From: Flavonifractor sp. An100
GTDB lineage: Bacteria > Bacillota > Clostridia > Oscillospirales > Oscillospiraceae
Length of the DNA stretch: 64,000 bases
Direction of reading: 5' to 3'
NCBI RefSeq assembly: GCF_002161175.1
Contig: NZ_NFMA01000010.1
Location: 29,535-93,534 of the forward strand
The position numbers and the translations under genes are program-made. The notes beneath the pieces were generated by a model. It did no database searches and was not told the origin of the DNA. It saw only the letters and a program-made list of their open reading frames with translations. Shown here in pieces: positions 8,837-16,146 of this stretch; within the stretch, counting starts at the first letter, position 1, and every line of letters begins with the position of its first letter.

Positions 8837-9206
8837 CGTCTGGATCCTCCTTCCACTCATTCACGATACAGTCCCGGCAGTTGCAGTCCGGGCAGTAGGT
8901 ACAAATATCCTCCCCGGCCTTTGCGGCGGCCCGGATCATGGCCTCCAGGTCCGGTATGTTGATCCTCCGGTTTGGGTGGATCAGTTCCACCACCCGGCGG
9001 AGATAGGCGGCCGCGTCCCAGTCGCCGTACACCTCCGCCGGCCCGCTCGGTTCCAGCTTCTCCGGGTCCATTGGCCAGATTGCCACCGATCCGCCAGCGG
9101 GGTCCGCGTCCCACCGGGCCGTCGATTGATCCGTGATGTTCCCGGCCTTGTCCCGGCAGATCCGCCCCATTTTGGCGGTTCCCACTCCAATCCCGATAAC
9201 GCCCAT
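8829..9206 (-). CDS. Phage hypothetical protein with C-terminal Cys cluster
   Basis: 125 residues, GGAGG upstream of the ATG at 9206. The C-terminus has four cysteines in CTYCPDCNCRDC, a likely metal-binding knuckle. The middle (IHPNRRINIPDLEAMIRAAAKAG) is helical. Lies between a cytosine methyltransferase and another small unknown gene. Function not recognised. Confidence 0.6.
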   Translation of the reverse strand: MGVIGIGVGTAKMGRICRDKAGNITDQSTARWDADPAGGSVAIWPMDPEKLEPSGPAEVYGDWDAAAYLRRVVELIHPNRRINIPDLEAMIRAAAKAGEDICTYCPDCNCRDCIVNEWKEDPDDE

Positions 9207-9233
9207 TTGATTTCCTCCTTTTCTTTCCGGCGG

Positions 9234-11069
9234 CTATACCGCCACCGCCTTTTCCAGTTCCTCCATGGTGTTGATCTCAACGCCGCACCACTCCGGCAGG
9301 TTGGCCCTTACCAGGGCCGTGGCGAAGGGAGGGGGAACCGCGTTCCCGCACCGTGCCACCTGTTTGGTCTTTGGGTACTCCCGCCCGGTATAGTCCCGTT
9401 CGATCTTGTAGTCCTGTGGGAACCCGTTGGCCATATACAATTCCCGGGGCGTCAGCATGCGTAATCCTATGTCTGCCATGAAATAGGCCGTTCCTCCAAT
9501 CTCGAACAGGATCACGTCCTCCGGTCCCAGTCGATACCCGCAGTAGGTGTTCAGCAGGTCCCGGATCTCCGGCCAGTGTTTCAGATCCGCGTCCCGCTCC
9601 GCCTTGGCCACCACGCTGGTGACGACGCCGAAGTGGCCGCCGCCGGCGGTGATGGTCTGCACCGGCTCCGACATGGGGCCGCCCAGGTTGGTCCCCTTCA
9701 TTTTGACCAGGTGGGTGGCCGTCATGGCGTTGTGGTCCACGGCTGTGACCGTGTGGAGCGGGTCGGACATTCTGGACCCCTCCCCGGTATATGCTCCGCC
9801 GTAGAACTTGGCCAGGTTCGCCGCCAGGACGCCCTCCCGGTCTTTTGCGGTGACGGTGTGGAGCGGATCCCCGGCGCTCTGGCCATGCTGGTCGCTCCCG
9901 TAGTATTTGACCAGGCTGGTCGCCGCCAGGCCGTAACGGTTGGAGGCGTCAATGGTCATAAGGGGTTCCGCCAGCCCTTGCCCCCGTACCCGCTCGGTCT
10001 GCTCGGTGTGGTACTGGATCATGGCCGGGGTGATCACCATTTGATGGCCTCCCGCTCCGCTGCTTGTGATTGTATTCACCGGCTCGGTGATCTTGGTCCC
10101 TATGGCGTTCTCGTTGTTGTGCATGGTCAGCGGTGCCATGACAGGGGAGGCGACGCCATACCCGTGCTTTGCCGTCACCGTCTGGAGCGGTTCCGCCGTG
10201 TTCTGCCCCCGGAAGTCCCCGGCGTGGTTTACCACCACCAGGAACGGCTCCGGGGCCTTGATTGCGAACTTGTCCACCCCTCGGATCACTCGCCGCATTG
10301 TGTTGGGGCGGAGTGGCCGCTGTGCGGAAAGCCCGTATTTCTCCCGGATGGCCTCCCGCGTGTCGAAGATGGAAGGACAGGGCAGGCTCCAGTCTATGAC
10401 CTCCGCCGCGCTCCTCCACGGCTTTTTCTGCCCCTCCAGCACCTCCCGGCTGCCCGCCGGTGCGTGTGTCGGCTCCGGCCACACAATGGGCGCGCCGTCA
10501 CACCTTGCCACCAGGAAAAACCGTTTCCTGGTCGTTGGCGCCCCGTAGTCCGCCGCCACCAGTTCCCGCCATTCCACGGCATACCCCAGGGCCTCCAGTT
10601 GCGAAAGCCATTTGCGGAAGGTCTGTCCGGCCTTGGATTTCACCGGGTGGCCTTTCCGTACAGGCCCCCAGGTCTGGAACTCCTCCACGTTCTCCAGGAT
10701 GATCACCCTGGGCCGCACGGTCCCGGCCCACCGCAGAACGATCCAGGCCAGGCCCCTTATGTTCTTGTCTACCGGCTTTCCTCCCTTGGCCTTGGAAAAA
10801 TGCTTGCAGTCAGGGGAGGCCCACAGCAGGCCCACCGGCCGGCCCTGGCACACCTCGCGGGGATCCACGTCCCACACGCTGGCCTGGTAATGCTCGGTGT
10901 ACGGGTGGTTGGTCTTGTGCATTAAAATGGCGTCAGGGTCATGGTTGATGGCGATGGTCACAGGGCGGCCGGTGGCCAGTTCGATCCCCGTGGAGGCCCC
11001 GCCGCCGCCGGCGAAACTGTCCACGATGATTTCATCCAGAAAGGACACCTGCGCGGTCGTCCGGCTCAT
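9234..11069 (-). CDS. Phage C5-cytosine DNA methyltransferase with internal tandem repeats
   Basis: 611 residues, ATG at 11069, overlapping the DUF4406 stop by 4 bases. It would methylate cytosine in phage DNA against host restriction. Motif I (VDSFAGGGGAS), the catalytic loop (WASPDCKHFS, Cys in a PDC rather than PCQ setting), ENV motif (ILENVEEF) and C-terminal motifs (GFPQDY, RCGNAVPPP) are present. Between about residues 260 and 500 lie six ~45-residue repeats built on (A/D)-(E/D)-P-L-x-T-(V/I)-T-A, which replace an ordinary target-recognition domain. No cognate endonuclease gene is adjacent. Confidence 0.9.
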   Translation of the reverse strand: MSRTTAQVSFLDEIIVDSFAGGGGASTGIELATGRPVTIAINHDPDAILMHKTNHPYTEHYQASVWDVDPREVCQGRPVGLLWASPDCKHFSKAKGGKPVDKNIRGLAWIVLRWAGTVRPRVIILENVEEFQTWGPVRKGHPVKSKAGQTFRKWLSQLEALGYAVEWRELVAADYGAPTTRKRFFLVARCDGAPIVWPEPTHAPAGSREVLEGQKKPWRSAAEVIDWSLPCPSIFDTREAIREKYGLSAQRPLRPNTMRRVIRGVDKFAIKAPEPFLVVVNHAGDFRGQNTAEPLQTVTAKHGYGVASPVMAPLTMHNNENAIGTKITEPVNTITSSGAGGHQMVITPAMIQYHTEQTERVRGQGLAEPLMTIDASNRYGLAATSLVKYYGSDQHGQSAGDPLHTVTAKDREGVLAANLAKFYGGAYTGEGSRMSDPLHTVTAVDHNAMTATHLVKMKGTNLGGPMSEPVQTITAGGGHFGVVTSVVAKAERDADLKHWPEIRDLLNTYCGYRLGPEDVILFEIGGTAYFMADIGLRMLTPRELYMANGFPQDYKIERDYTGREYPKTKQVARCGNAVPPPFATALVRANLPEWCGVEINTMEELEKAVAV

Positions 11070-11368
11070 TTTGCCCCGCCTCCCGTCATGTCCAGATACA
11101 GGGCGCACTCTTTCCCGGTCCGCTGGCACCAGGCCCATTCCACCATGGCGCCCCGGCTCTCCTGATAGTCAGGGAGGAACACGGCCAGGTCCGACGCCTC
11201 CAGCATGGCCAGCGCGATCCGCATATAGTCCCCGTCGGTCAATCCGTCCGGCAGGGTGGCGGGGTTCAGGACCACATGGCCGGCCGCCTCCAGGGCTTTG
11301 GCTGCCTCCCGGAACTTTGCCCGATACCGCCGATCCCCGGCGATCTTTCCCGCTATGTAAATTTTCAT
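11066..11368 (-). CDS. DUF4406 protein, nucleoside-deoxyribosyltransferase-like
   Basis: 100 residues. The N-terminus (MKIYIAGKIAGD), YRAKFREAAKALEAAGHVV, then MLEASDLAVFLPDYQESRGAMVEW match the small Rossmann-like DUF4406 / deoxyribosyltransferase family, including the SxGA-type ribose-binding turn near the end. Possible role in nucleotide or NAD-ribose handling during infection. Enzymatic activity untested; family assignment is good. Confidence 0.8.
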   Translation of the reverse strand: MKIYIAGKIAGDRRYRAKFREAAKALEAAGHVVLNPATLPDGLTDGDYMRIALAMLEASDLAVFLPDYQESRGAMVEWAWCQRTGKECALYLDMTGGGAK

Positions 11369-11380
11369 CGGCTTGTCCTC

Positions 11381-12130
11381 CTATTCGTTGAAAACCTCGA
11401 AATATTCCTGGTATGGGTAGCCCGTCATTTCGTGCCACCCGCTCTTGCAGGTTGCTCCGTCGTCGAACTTATACAGGACCGCGCCTTTCCGCGCCTTTGG
11501 CTCCTTCCTCCAGGAGGAGGCGGGCACCACCTTGTAGGTGATCACCGGCTTGGCCATGTTTTGGGTCTTGCTGTACCGCTTGCCCCGTTTCCCGATCTCC
11601 CGGTACTTTTCCATGGTGGACCGGCTTTCCTTCATCAGGTAGGCCGCAAGTTTCGCATGGTTCCCCCGGCGGTCCAGGGGCTTAAAACTGATACCCCCGC
11701 CGCCCCTGGGGACGTTCTCCCATGCCTCGGTGATGATCTCCGGGTCCATCCGGCTGATCACCACGTGTATGTGTGGGTTGGTCATGCGCTTGGTTTCGAT
11801 CACCACCACGGCCTTGTACTTGATCCCGCGCTTTCGGCAGGCTTTCCGAAGGTTGGCCAGGAAAGCGGCCTTATGGGCCAGGATCTCCTCAAAGGTCGTG
11901 TCCTTGTCGTAGTAGTGGAGGACGGCGTGGAGATCCCGGTGGTCAAAGTTCCCATTCAGATCCCAGCGCAGGTGTTCCTCCGCCACCCGCTCGTTGATCC
12001 GGGCCTGCCTCTCCGTGGTGGTCCCCTTATTGGGTCCGCGCTTGACCCCCTTGGTGTGAACCCGGACGGATTGCATTTTCCTATGTTCGACGGTCCGGCC
12101 AGCCTGCACCATCCTGTGGACGTATGGCAT
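11381..12130 (-). CDS. Phage replication initiator, HUH endonuclease (G2P/REP-ORF2-like)
   Basis: 249 residues, ATG at 12130 with AAAGGAGGGG upstream. It would nick an origin to start rolling-circle replication. His120-Ile-His122 in NPHIHVVIS is the HUH metal-binding motif, and Tyr164 in KLAAYLMKES is placed like the nicking tyrosine in the YLxKE helix of the gpII-like family. The N-terminal 60 residues are basic. Such a Rep is unusual in a genome with lambda-type packaging genes. A probable antisense RNA lies in the leader (12253-12330). Confidence 0.75.
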   Translation of the reverse strand: MPYVHRMVQAGRTVEHRKMQSVRVHTKGVKRGPNKGTTTERQARINERVAEEHLRWDLNGNFDHRDLHAVLHYYDKDTTFEEILAHKAAFLANLRKACRKRGIKYKAVVVIETKRMTNPHIHVVISRMDPEIITEAWENVPRGGGGISFKPLDRRGNHAKLAAYLMKESRSTMEKYREIGKRGKRYSKTQNMAKPVITYKVVPASSWRKEPKARKGAVLYKFDDGATCKSGWHEMTGYPYQEYFEVFNE

Positions 12131-12186
12131 GGTGCCCCTCCTTTACGGGTGCTGGTCACTTTACTAATGCCTCTTACCGGCGCTTA

Positions 12187-12202
12187 CGGGGCCGTGGCCC
12201 CG
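12187..12202. repeat. Perfect 7-bp hairpin upstream of rep
   Basis: CGGGGCC-GT-GGCCCCG, preceded by two CTTAC pentamers (12173-12177 and 12183-12187). Stem-loops with a nearby nick site are common origins for HUH Rep proteins, so it is a candidate double-strand origin; nothing in the sequence proves this. Confidence 0.3.
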
Positions 12203-12217
12203 CCGAAAAATTATCCG

Positions 12218-12246
12218 TTGCGAACCTCCCGGGGAACTGATATAAT
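12218..12246 (+). promoter_or_regulatory. Strong plus-strand promoter inside the minus-strand phage operon
   Basis: TTGCGA (12218-12223), 17-base spacer, TATAAT (12241-12246), with TGA forming an extended -10. It points away from rep and towards the terminator at 12283-12330, with no ORF in between. Confidence 0.75.
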
Positions 12247-12252
12247 ATAGGT

Positions 12253-12330
12253 ATCCGGGACGGTTTCGCCGTCGCTTATATCGCCACCTGCGCCGTGTTG
12301 TCAGCACCAGGCGCAGGTGGCTTTCATTTT
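12253..12330 (+). ncRNA. Predicted ~78-nt antisense RNA in the rep leader
   Basis: The transcript from the 12218 promoter would carry a small hairpin GACGG-TTTCG-CCGTC (12259-12273) and end in a perfect 12-bp terminator hairpin. It is complementary to the intergenic leader between the minus-strand methyltransferase and rep genes. The layout matches countertranscript RNAs that control rep translation or transcription in rolling-circle plasmids. Existence and role are inference from promoter plus terminator. Confidence 0.55.
12283..12330 (+). terminator. Intrinsic terminator of the antisense RNA
   Basis: GCCACCTGCGCC (12283-12294) pairs exactly with GGCGCAGGTGGC (12310-12321); TTTCATTTT follows. 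There is no T-run on the minus-strand side, so it acts for plus-strand transcription. Confidence 0.8.
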
Positions 12331-12331
12331 C

Positions 12332-12991
12332 CTAAAAATGTATATTGTAATCAGATACCCCCCCCCCGCCAAACAGGGACATTTGCGCGGTGTGTTGCTG
12401 GAACCGCTTTTCCTGGGCCTCGAAATACTCCGGGTCGATCTCGTACCCTGTGAAGTCCAGGCCGGCGTCCCACGCGGCGATCCGGCTTGACCCGCTCCCC
12501 AGGTGTGTGTCCAGGATCCGGTCCCCTTGCTTTGCATAGTGTTGAAAAATCCAGGCATACAGCGCCACCGGCTTTTGCGTTGGGTGTATCCTTCCGGCCT
12601 GGGCGGAGGATAGCGCCACGCGCTTGCTCGGTCTGTCAAAACTGGTCCAGGCCAGTTCAAAGGAGGCAAAGGACACTTCACTGGAAAATCCCTTGTCCCA
12701 GCATATCCAGCACGAACTATCCGCCGCCGGGATCAGGCTCACAAAATGGTTGGCCCCGAAAATGATCTGGTTTTTTGACACCCGCACCAGTTCCGTGAAG
12801 TATTCCGGCGGCGGTGGCGTGTCGTCCCAGGTCACTTTTTTGTATTCGCTCGGCCGCTCACCCTTCCGCCGCCCCATGTTGTTGCTTATCTTGATCCCGT
12901 ATGGTGGATCCACCACGGCCAGGTCGAAACATTGATCCGGCATGGACCGCATGGCCTCCATGCAATCCATATTAAAGGCCCGGTTCTCCAT
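12332..12991 (-). CDS. Phage DNA N6-adenine/N4-cytosine methyltransferase
   Basis: 219 residues from ATG 12991. DPPYG at residues 28-32 is motif IV, and the SAM-binding region (ILDTHLGSGSSRIAA, then FTGYEID) follows later, giving the beta-class order; HPTQKP precedes it. A run of ten C bases (12358-12367) lies in the last dozen codons as a Gly run, so slippage would change only the tail. Orphan methyltransferase; overlaps the upstream gene by 20 bases. Confidence 0.88.
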   Translation of the reverse strand: MENRAFNMDCMEAMRSMPDQCFDLAVVDPPYGIKISNNMGRRKGERPSEYKKVTWDDTPPPPEYFTELVRVSKNQIIFGANHFVSLIPAADSSCWICWDKGFSSEVSFASFELAWTSFDRPSKRVALSSAQAGRIHPTQKPVALYAWIFQHYAKQGDRILDTHLGSGSSRIAAWDAGLDFTGYEIDPEYFEAQEKRFQQHTAQMSLFGGGGVSDYNIHF

Positions 12992-13364
12992 TGGTCCGCG
13001 CCTCCATTTCTGCCGCCAGTTCCTCAATGGTGGCCGCCGCGCTCTCCAGTTCCCGGGCCAGCAGGTCGCGGCCGAAACGGTCCCGCTGGTGCATGGCCTC
13101 CAGGCGTAGGTCCGCTGCCTGCCTCTGGTATGGGTCCCGGCTCTCCGTTTTCACTGGCCCGGCCCCCGTGTGGATCAGCCCCAGCCACCAGGTCGGGTTG
13201 TTCCGCTCCGCCTCGTGCGGGCAGGCGTCGCAGTTCTCCGCCTTGCACTTGTCGCAGAACGCCCGGTGAAATGCGTTGTCCCACGGACCTTCCAGGCAGG
13301 GGAGGGAACCCAGGAAAGCGCCCAGGACGGCAGGGGAGGCGGTGATCTTCTCGAACTCCGTCAC
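12972..13364 (-). CDS. Phage hypothetical protein with Cys-rich knuckle
   Basis: 130 residues from a GTG at 13364, just after the stop of the upstream gene. The middle has CDKCKAENCDACPHE, a probable zinc-binding cluster, and the C-terminus (DRFGRDLLARELESAAATIEELAAEME) is a coiled-coil-like helix. A longer frame exists upstream but is a shadow of the neighbouring gene. Function unknown. Confidence 0.6.
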   Translation of the reverse strand: MTEFEKITASPAVLGAFLGSLPCLEGPWDNAFHRAFCDKCKAENCDACPHEAERNNPTWWLGLIHTGAGPVKTESRDPYQRQAADLRLEAMHQRDRFGRDLLARELESAAATIEELAAEMEARTNGEPGL

Positions 13365-13366
13365 GG

Positions 13367-13942
13367 TCAGCCCTCCCTCTTGTGCAGGTCCACGCTCTCC
13401 AGGGCCTCCCACACGGTCCGCTCCCACTCCCACGCCCAGGTGGTTTTTCGGATCGCCTCCAGCATGACGGTTTCCCCGTCGTGGCTCCAGGTCAGCGCAC
13501 GGCCGCCTGAAATTGCGGCCGATCCCATTTCCGCCGTGGCCCGCTCGATGATGGCCAGGGCCGTGGGATCCACGCCATACGCCTGGCGGCCGCTTACCTC
13601 CTGGAATAACTGATACCCCCGGAAGGTGACAGGGACATAGGAGGCCATGCTGGCCACCTCTCCGCCCATCCACCCGTCCACGTCGTCGCTCACGATCCCA
13701 GCCATGACGGCCTGGGGCTGGCCGTCCTTCTCGATGGCCACGGCCTCGCCGTCGTCCGGGATCATTCCCATGTGTTCCACGATGGTGGCCAGCGCCTTGC
13801 GCGGCAGTTTCGTCCACAGGCACCGCATGAACCAGCCTTCCGTGTAGATCGTGACCTCCCCGCCCTGGTTCAGGACAGTGTACCCTCCGTGGCGGTATGC
13901 GATCTTGATGGCCCTTACCAGGCCCTGCTCCTCAATGATCAC
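13367..13942 (-). CDS. Phage hypothetical protein
   Basis: 191 residues. The start is taken as GTG 13942, 8 bases after AGGAGG; no ATG fits. The N-terminal half is beta-rich (IKIAYRHGGYTVLNQGGEVTIYTEGWF), the rest mixed, with a helical segment ALAIIERATAEMG. It ends 2 bases before the next gene. No domain recognised. Confidence 0.55.
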   Translation of the reverse strand: MIIEEQGLVRAIKIAYRHGGYTVLNQGGEVTIYTEGWFMRCLWTKLPRKALATIVEHMGMIPDDGEAVAIEKDGQPQAVMAGIVSDDVDGWMGGEVASMASYVPVTFRGYQLFQEVSGRQAYGVDPTALAIIERATAEMGSAAISGGRALTWSHDGETVMLEAIRKTTWAWEWERTVWEALESVDLHKREG

Positions 13943-13956
13943 CAGCCTGTCCTCCT

Positions 13957-14229
13957 TTACGAAATATGTAGGGGCATTTTGGCCGCCGGCTCCGAAGGAT
14001 CGGCGGCCCACACCTTTGCGTCCAGGATCGTCACCCAGTCACACCGCCACACCTCCGCCGCGTTCAGGATCGCGGCCAAGTTGGAGGCGTGGGGCACCAC
14101 CACGGACCCGTGGGCAGGGTGGTCCACCCTGGAACGGCCCTGGGCCTGCCAGCGGTGGATCCGTGCCCGTTCCCGGGTGGTCCTCCATATCTGCTCCCGG
14201 CTCCCCTCATTGAAGTTGAATGGTTTCAC
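13957..14229 (-). CDS. Phage hypothetical protein
   Basis: 90 residues from a GTG (14229) that overlaps the transglycosylase stop as GTGA, chosen over longer frames that run inside that gene. Basic N-terminal half (REQIWRTTRERARIHRWQAQGRSR), then a beta/alpha segment (VVVPHASNLAAILNAAEVWRCDWVTILDAKVW). Unknown function. Confidence 0.5.
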   Translation of the reverse strand: MKPFNFNEGSREQIWRTTRERARIHRWQAQGRSRVDHPAHGSVVVPHASNLAAILNAAEVWRCDWVTILDAKVWAADPSEPAAKMPLHIS

Positions 14230-15137
14230 ACCAGGACCTCCTCCCAGCGGGCCATGGCCTCCATGACCTTGGCGCTGTACTCGGTGGAGGTGATACCGGC
14301 GGCCCACGCCTGGGCGGCCCCGCCCGGTCCCATGTTGTAGGCCATAAGGGCCTTTTCCGGCTCCCCATAGTTGGCCATGTGGGTCCCCAGCAGGTAGGCC
14401 CCGCAGATGATGTTACCAGCCGGCGTGGTCGGGTCCTCTCCGGTTTCTGCCTCCAGGTTGATCCAGTATGTATTCTGCGGCCCCGGGTTTAACTGCATGA
14501 TCCCCACCTCTCCCACGGCGCCCACGGCCTCCATGTCGAAGTGGCTTTCCACCTCCGCCACGGCCAGGGCCAGGGGATAGGGGCACCCGTATTCCGCGCA
14601 GGCGGTCCGCATAACGTCCTGGAGGTCGTAGGAAAGCGGGATCTCCTCGGAGAAATACCCCTGTTCCAGCAGGGCGGCCTCGATCTTCTCCGCCTCCATC
14701 GGATCCTCCCCCAGGACGGCCGCCGGCGTGGTGATCGTCATGACGGCCACGGGGTCCGGCTGGATCGTTTCCGGTTCGTCGGCACCTGCGGCCGCGCAGG
14801 CCGCCGCCGCCCACACTATGGCCAGGATCAGGGCCGCCAGGCAGGCCAGGGCGGCAATCCGGCGGCGCCGGACGATACGCCGGCGGCGCTCATTCCGGCG
14901 GCGGTTGGCCTCCCGGCGCTCCGCCTCCGCTTGCTCCTGTGCCCGCGCTCTCTCCCGTTCCTGCTGTTCCCGGGCGGCGGCCCGCGCCCGTCGTCTGGCC
15001 GCCTCCGCCAGTTGATCCTCCCGGCGGTGCCGTGCCTCCATGGCGCCGATCCGGCGTTTCAGGTCGTCCACGTCTTCCGCCACACCCTGGTACTGCTCCA
15101 TGGCCCGGCGGTACTCTTTTGCTTTTCGTTGGCTCAT
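14226..15137 (-). CDS. Membrane-anchored lytic transglycosylase-like protein
   Basis: 303 residues: a coiled-coil N-terminus very rich in Arg, Glu and Ala (~1-90), one membrane segment (IAALACLAALILAIVWAAAACAA), a short linker, and an SLT/lysozyme-like domain from ~170: the catalytic Glu in LALAVAEVESHF, then GEVGIMQLNP and MAYNMGPGGA. It would cleave peptidoglycan. Position among replication and methylation genes, far from the tail module, is odd for a lysin. It overlaps both neighbours by 4 bases. Confidence 0.85.
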   Translation of the reverse strand: MSQRKAKEYRRAMEQYQGVAEDVDDLKRRIGAMEARHRREDQLAEAARRRARAAAREQQERERARAQEQAEAERREANRRRNERRRRIVRRRRIAALACLAALILAIVWAAAACAAAGADEPETIQPDPVAVMTITTPAAVLGEDPMEAEKIEAALLEQGYFSEEIPLSYDLQDVMRTACAEYGCPYPLALAVAEVESHFDMEAVGAVGEVGIMQLNPGPQNTYWINLEAETGEDPTTPAGNIICGAYLLGTHMANYGEPEKALMAYNMGPGGAAQAWAAGITSTEYSAKVMEAMARWEEVLV

Positions 15138-15310
15138 TTCCTGGACCCTCCCGTGAAAAATACTCGCTTGACCTCATAGGGGAGGCCATAGCGCCGGCGG
15201 CCGCACTTGTCGCAGGTGATCTTCTCGGACCGTCCGGGCAGTTGCTTGACCTCCCGATCCTTCCGGGCGGCGATTTCCACCGCGCAGGGCTTGCAAAGGA
15301 CCTTTTTCAT
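15134..15310 (-). CDS. Small phage zinc-ribbon protein
   Basis: 58 residues, ATG at 15310 overlapping the HD gene stop as ATGA; its own TGA overlaps the transglycosylase ATG. Two pairs, CKPC near the N-terminus and CDKC in the middle, predict a zinc ribbon. It closes an otherwise empty gap in a packed operon, which supports it as real. Confidence 0.65.
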   Translation of the reverse strand: MKKVLCKPCAVEIAARKDREVKQLPGRSEKITCDKCGRRRYGLPYEVKRVFFTGGSRK

Positions 15311-15915
15311 TCCTCCGCCGCCTCCCGTTCATCCACCCAGGCCGCGCACATATCCGCCTGGTGGAGGCGCCACACCCACGGGGTGGCCTCCATGGCCGCC
15401 GAAAGGGCGCGGCCGTCACCCTTCACCGCGTTGTCATAGGCCCCCATGTGCCACCGGATGGCCATGGCCTCCTCCGGCTCCAGGTCCATGCGCCGCTGGA
15501 TCAGGTACAGGCTTTTCTCTCCGTGGCCCAGGGGGAGGGGGTCCCGGAACTCATACGGGGCTACGGCGGCCAGGTCCCCCTCCGCTATGGCCTTAAATAA
15601 GTCTGTCTTGTGGTACACGCCCACCTTGCACACGTCATGCAGCAGGCCCAGGATCGCCACCGTTTCCTCCACGTCCTCCGCCAGCAGGTCGGAGGTGATG
15701 GTCCCGTAGGTTTCCACGCACACGATGGCCCGCAGGCGGTGGTACACGTTCAGGGAGTGTTCCATCAGGCCGCCTGGGTGCGCTCCGTGGTGCCGGGTGG
15801 AGGCCGGGGCCTCGAAAAAGTCCGTTTCCCGCTCCAGCCACTCCAGAAGGTCGTCCGCATGGTCCCGCCGGACCCGCTCGGTCCAGATCTTCAAAAACTC
15901 CGCTTTTCTGCTCAT
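15307..15915 (-). CDS. HD-domain phosphohydrolase
   Basis: 202 residues. The metal motif appears as HPGGLMEHSLNV and LLHDVCKVG, typical of HD-domain enzymes that act on nucleotides or cyclic nucleotides, and a later MAIRWHMGAYD fits the third conserved His. In phages such enzymes may alter nucleotide pools or destroy a defence signal; the substrate cannot be read from sequence. Follows a small unknown gene by 3 bases. Confidence 0.8.
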   Translation of the reverse strand: MSRKAEFLKIWTERVRRDHADDLLEWLERETDFFEAPASTRHHGAHPGGLMEHSLNVYHRLRAIVCVETYGTITSDLLAEDVEETVAILGLLHDVCKVGVYHKTDLFKAIAEGDLAAVAPYEFRDPLPLGHGEKSLYLIQRRMDLEPEEAMAIRWHMGAYDNAVKGDGRALSAAMEATPWVWRLHQADMCAAWVDEREAAEE

Positions 15916-15918
15916 GGT

Positions 15919-16137
15919 CTACACCTCCACACCTTGAAAGGTTTCCTTGATGGTTTTCCCGCGCACCTCAAAAGCCACGATGTGGAACCGGCCCCTCGGG
16001 TGGATATAGTCCACGCGGCCCCGCATGGGCCGCCGGATGGCCTTTCCCCGCGCCCCATCCTCGAAGATCGTCTGCGGCGTCCGCACCACTTCCTGGCCGA
16101 TCTCCAGCCCGGCCGGGCGCCTCCTCTGCTTGCTCAT
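15919..16137 (-). CDS. Small basic phage protein
   Basis: 72 residues, very basic N-terminus (MSKQRRRPAG) and a beta-rich second half (RGRVDYIHPRGRFHIVAFEV), resembling a small SH3-like barrel. Between the methyltransferase and HD genes. No family recognised. Confidence 0.55.
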   Translation of the reverse strand: MSKQRRRPAGLEIGQEVVRTPQTIFEDGARGKAIRRPMRGRVDYIHPRGRFHIVAFEVRGKTIKETFQGVEV

Positions 16138-16146
16138 TGGCTCCTC

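Noticed and set aside
12241..12330. A CRISPR-like or toxin-antitoxin locus in the rep leader
   Set aside because: There is no direct repeat array and no small ORF on either strand; the promoter and terminator fit a small RNA better.
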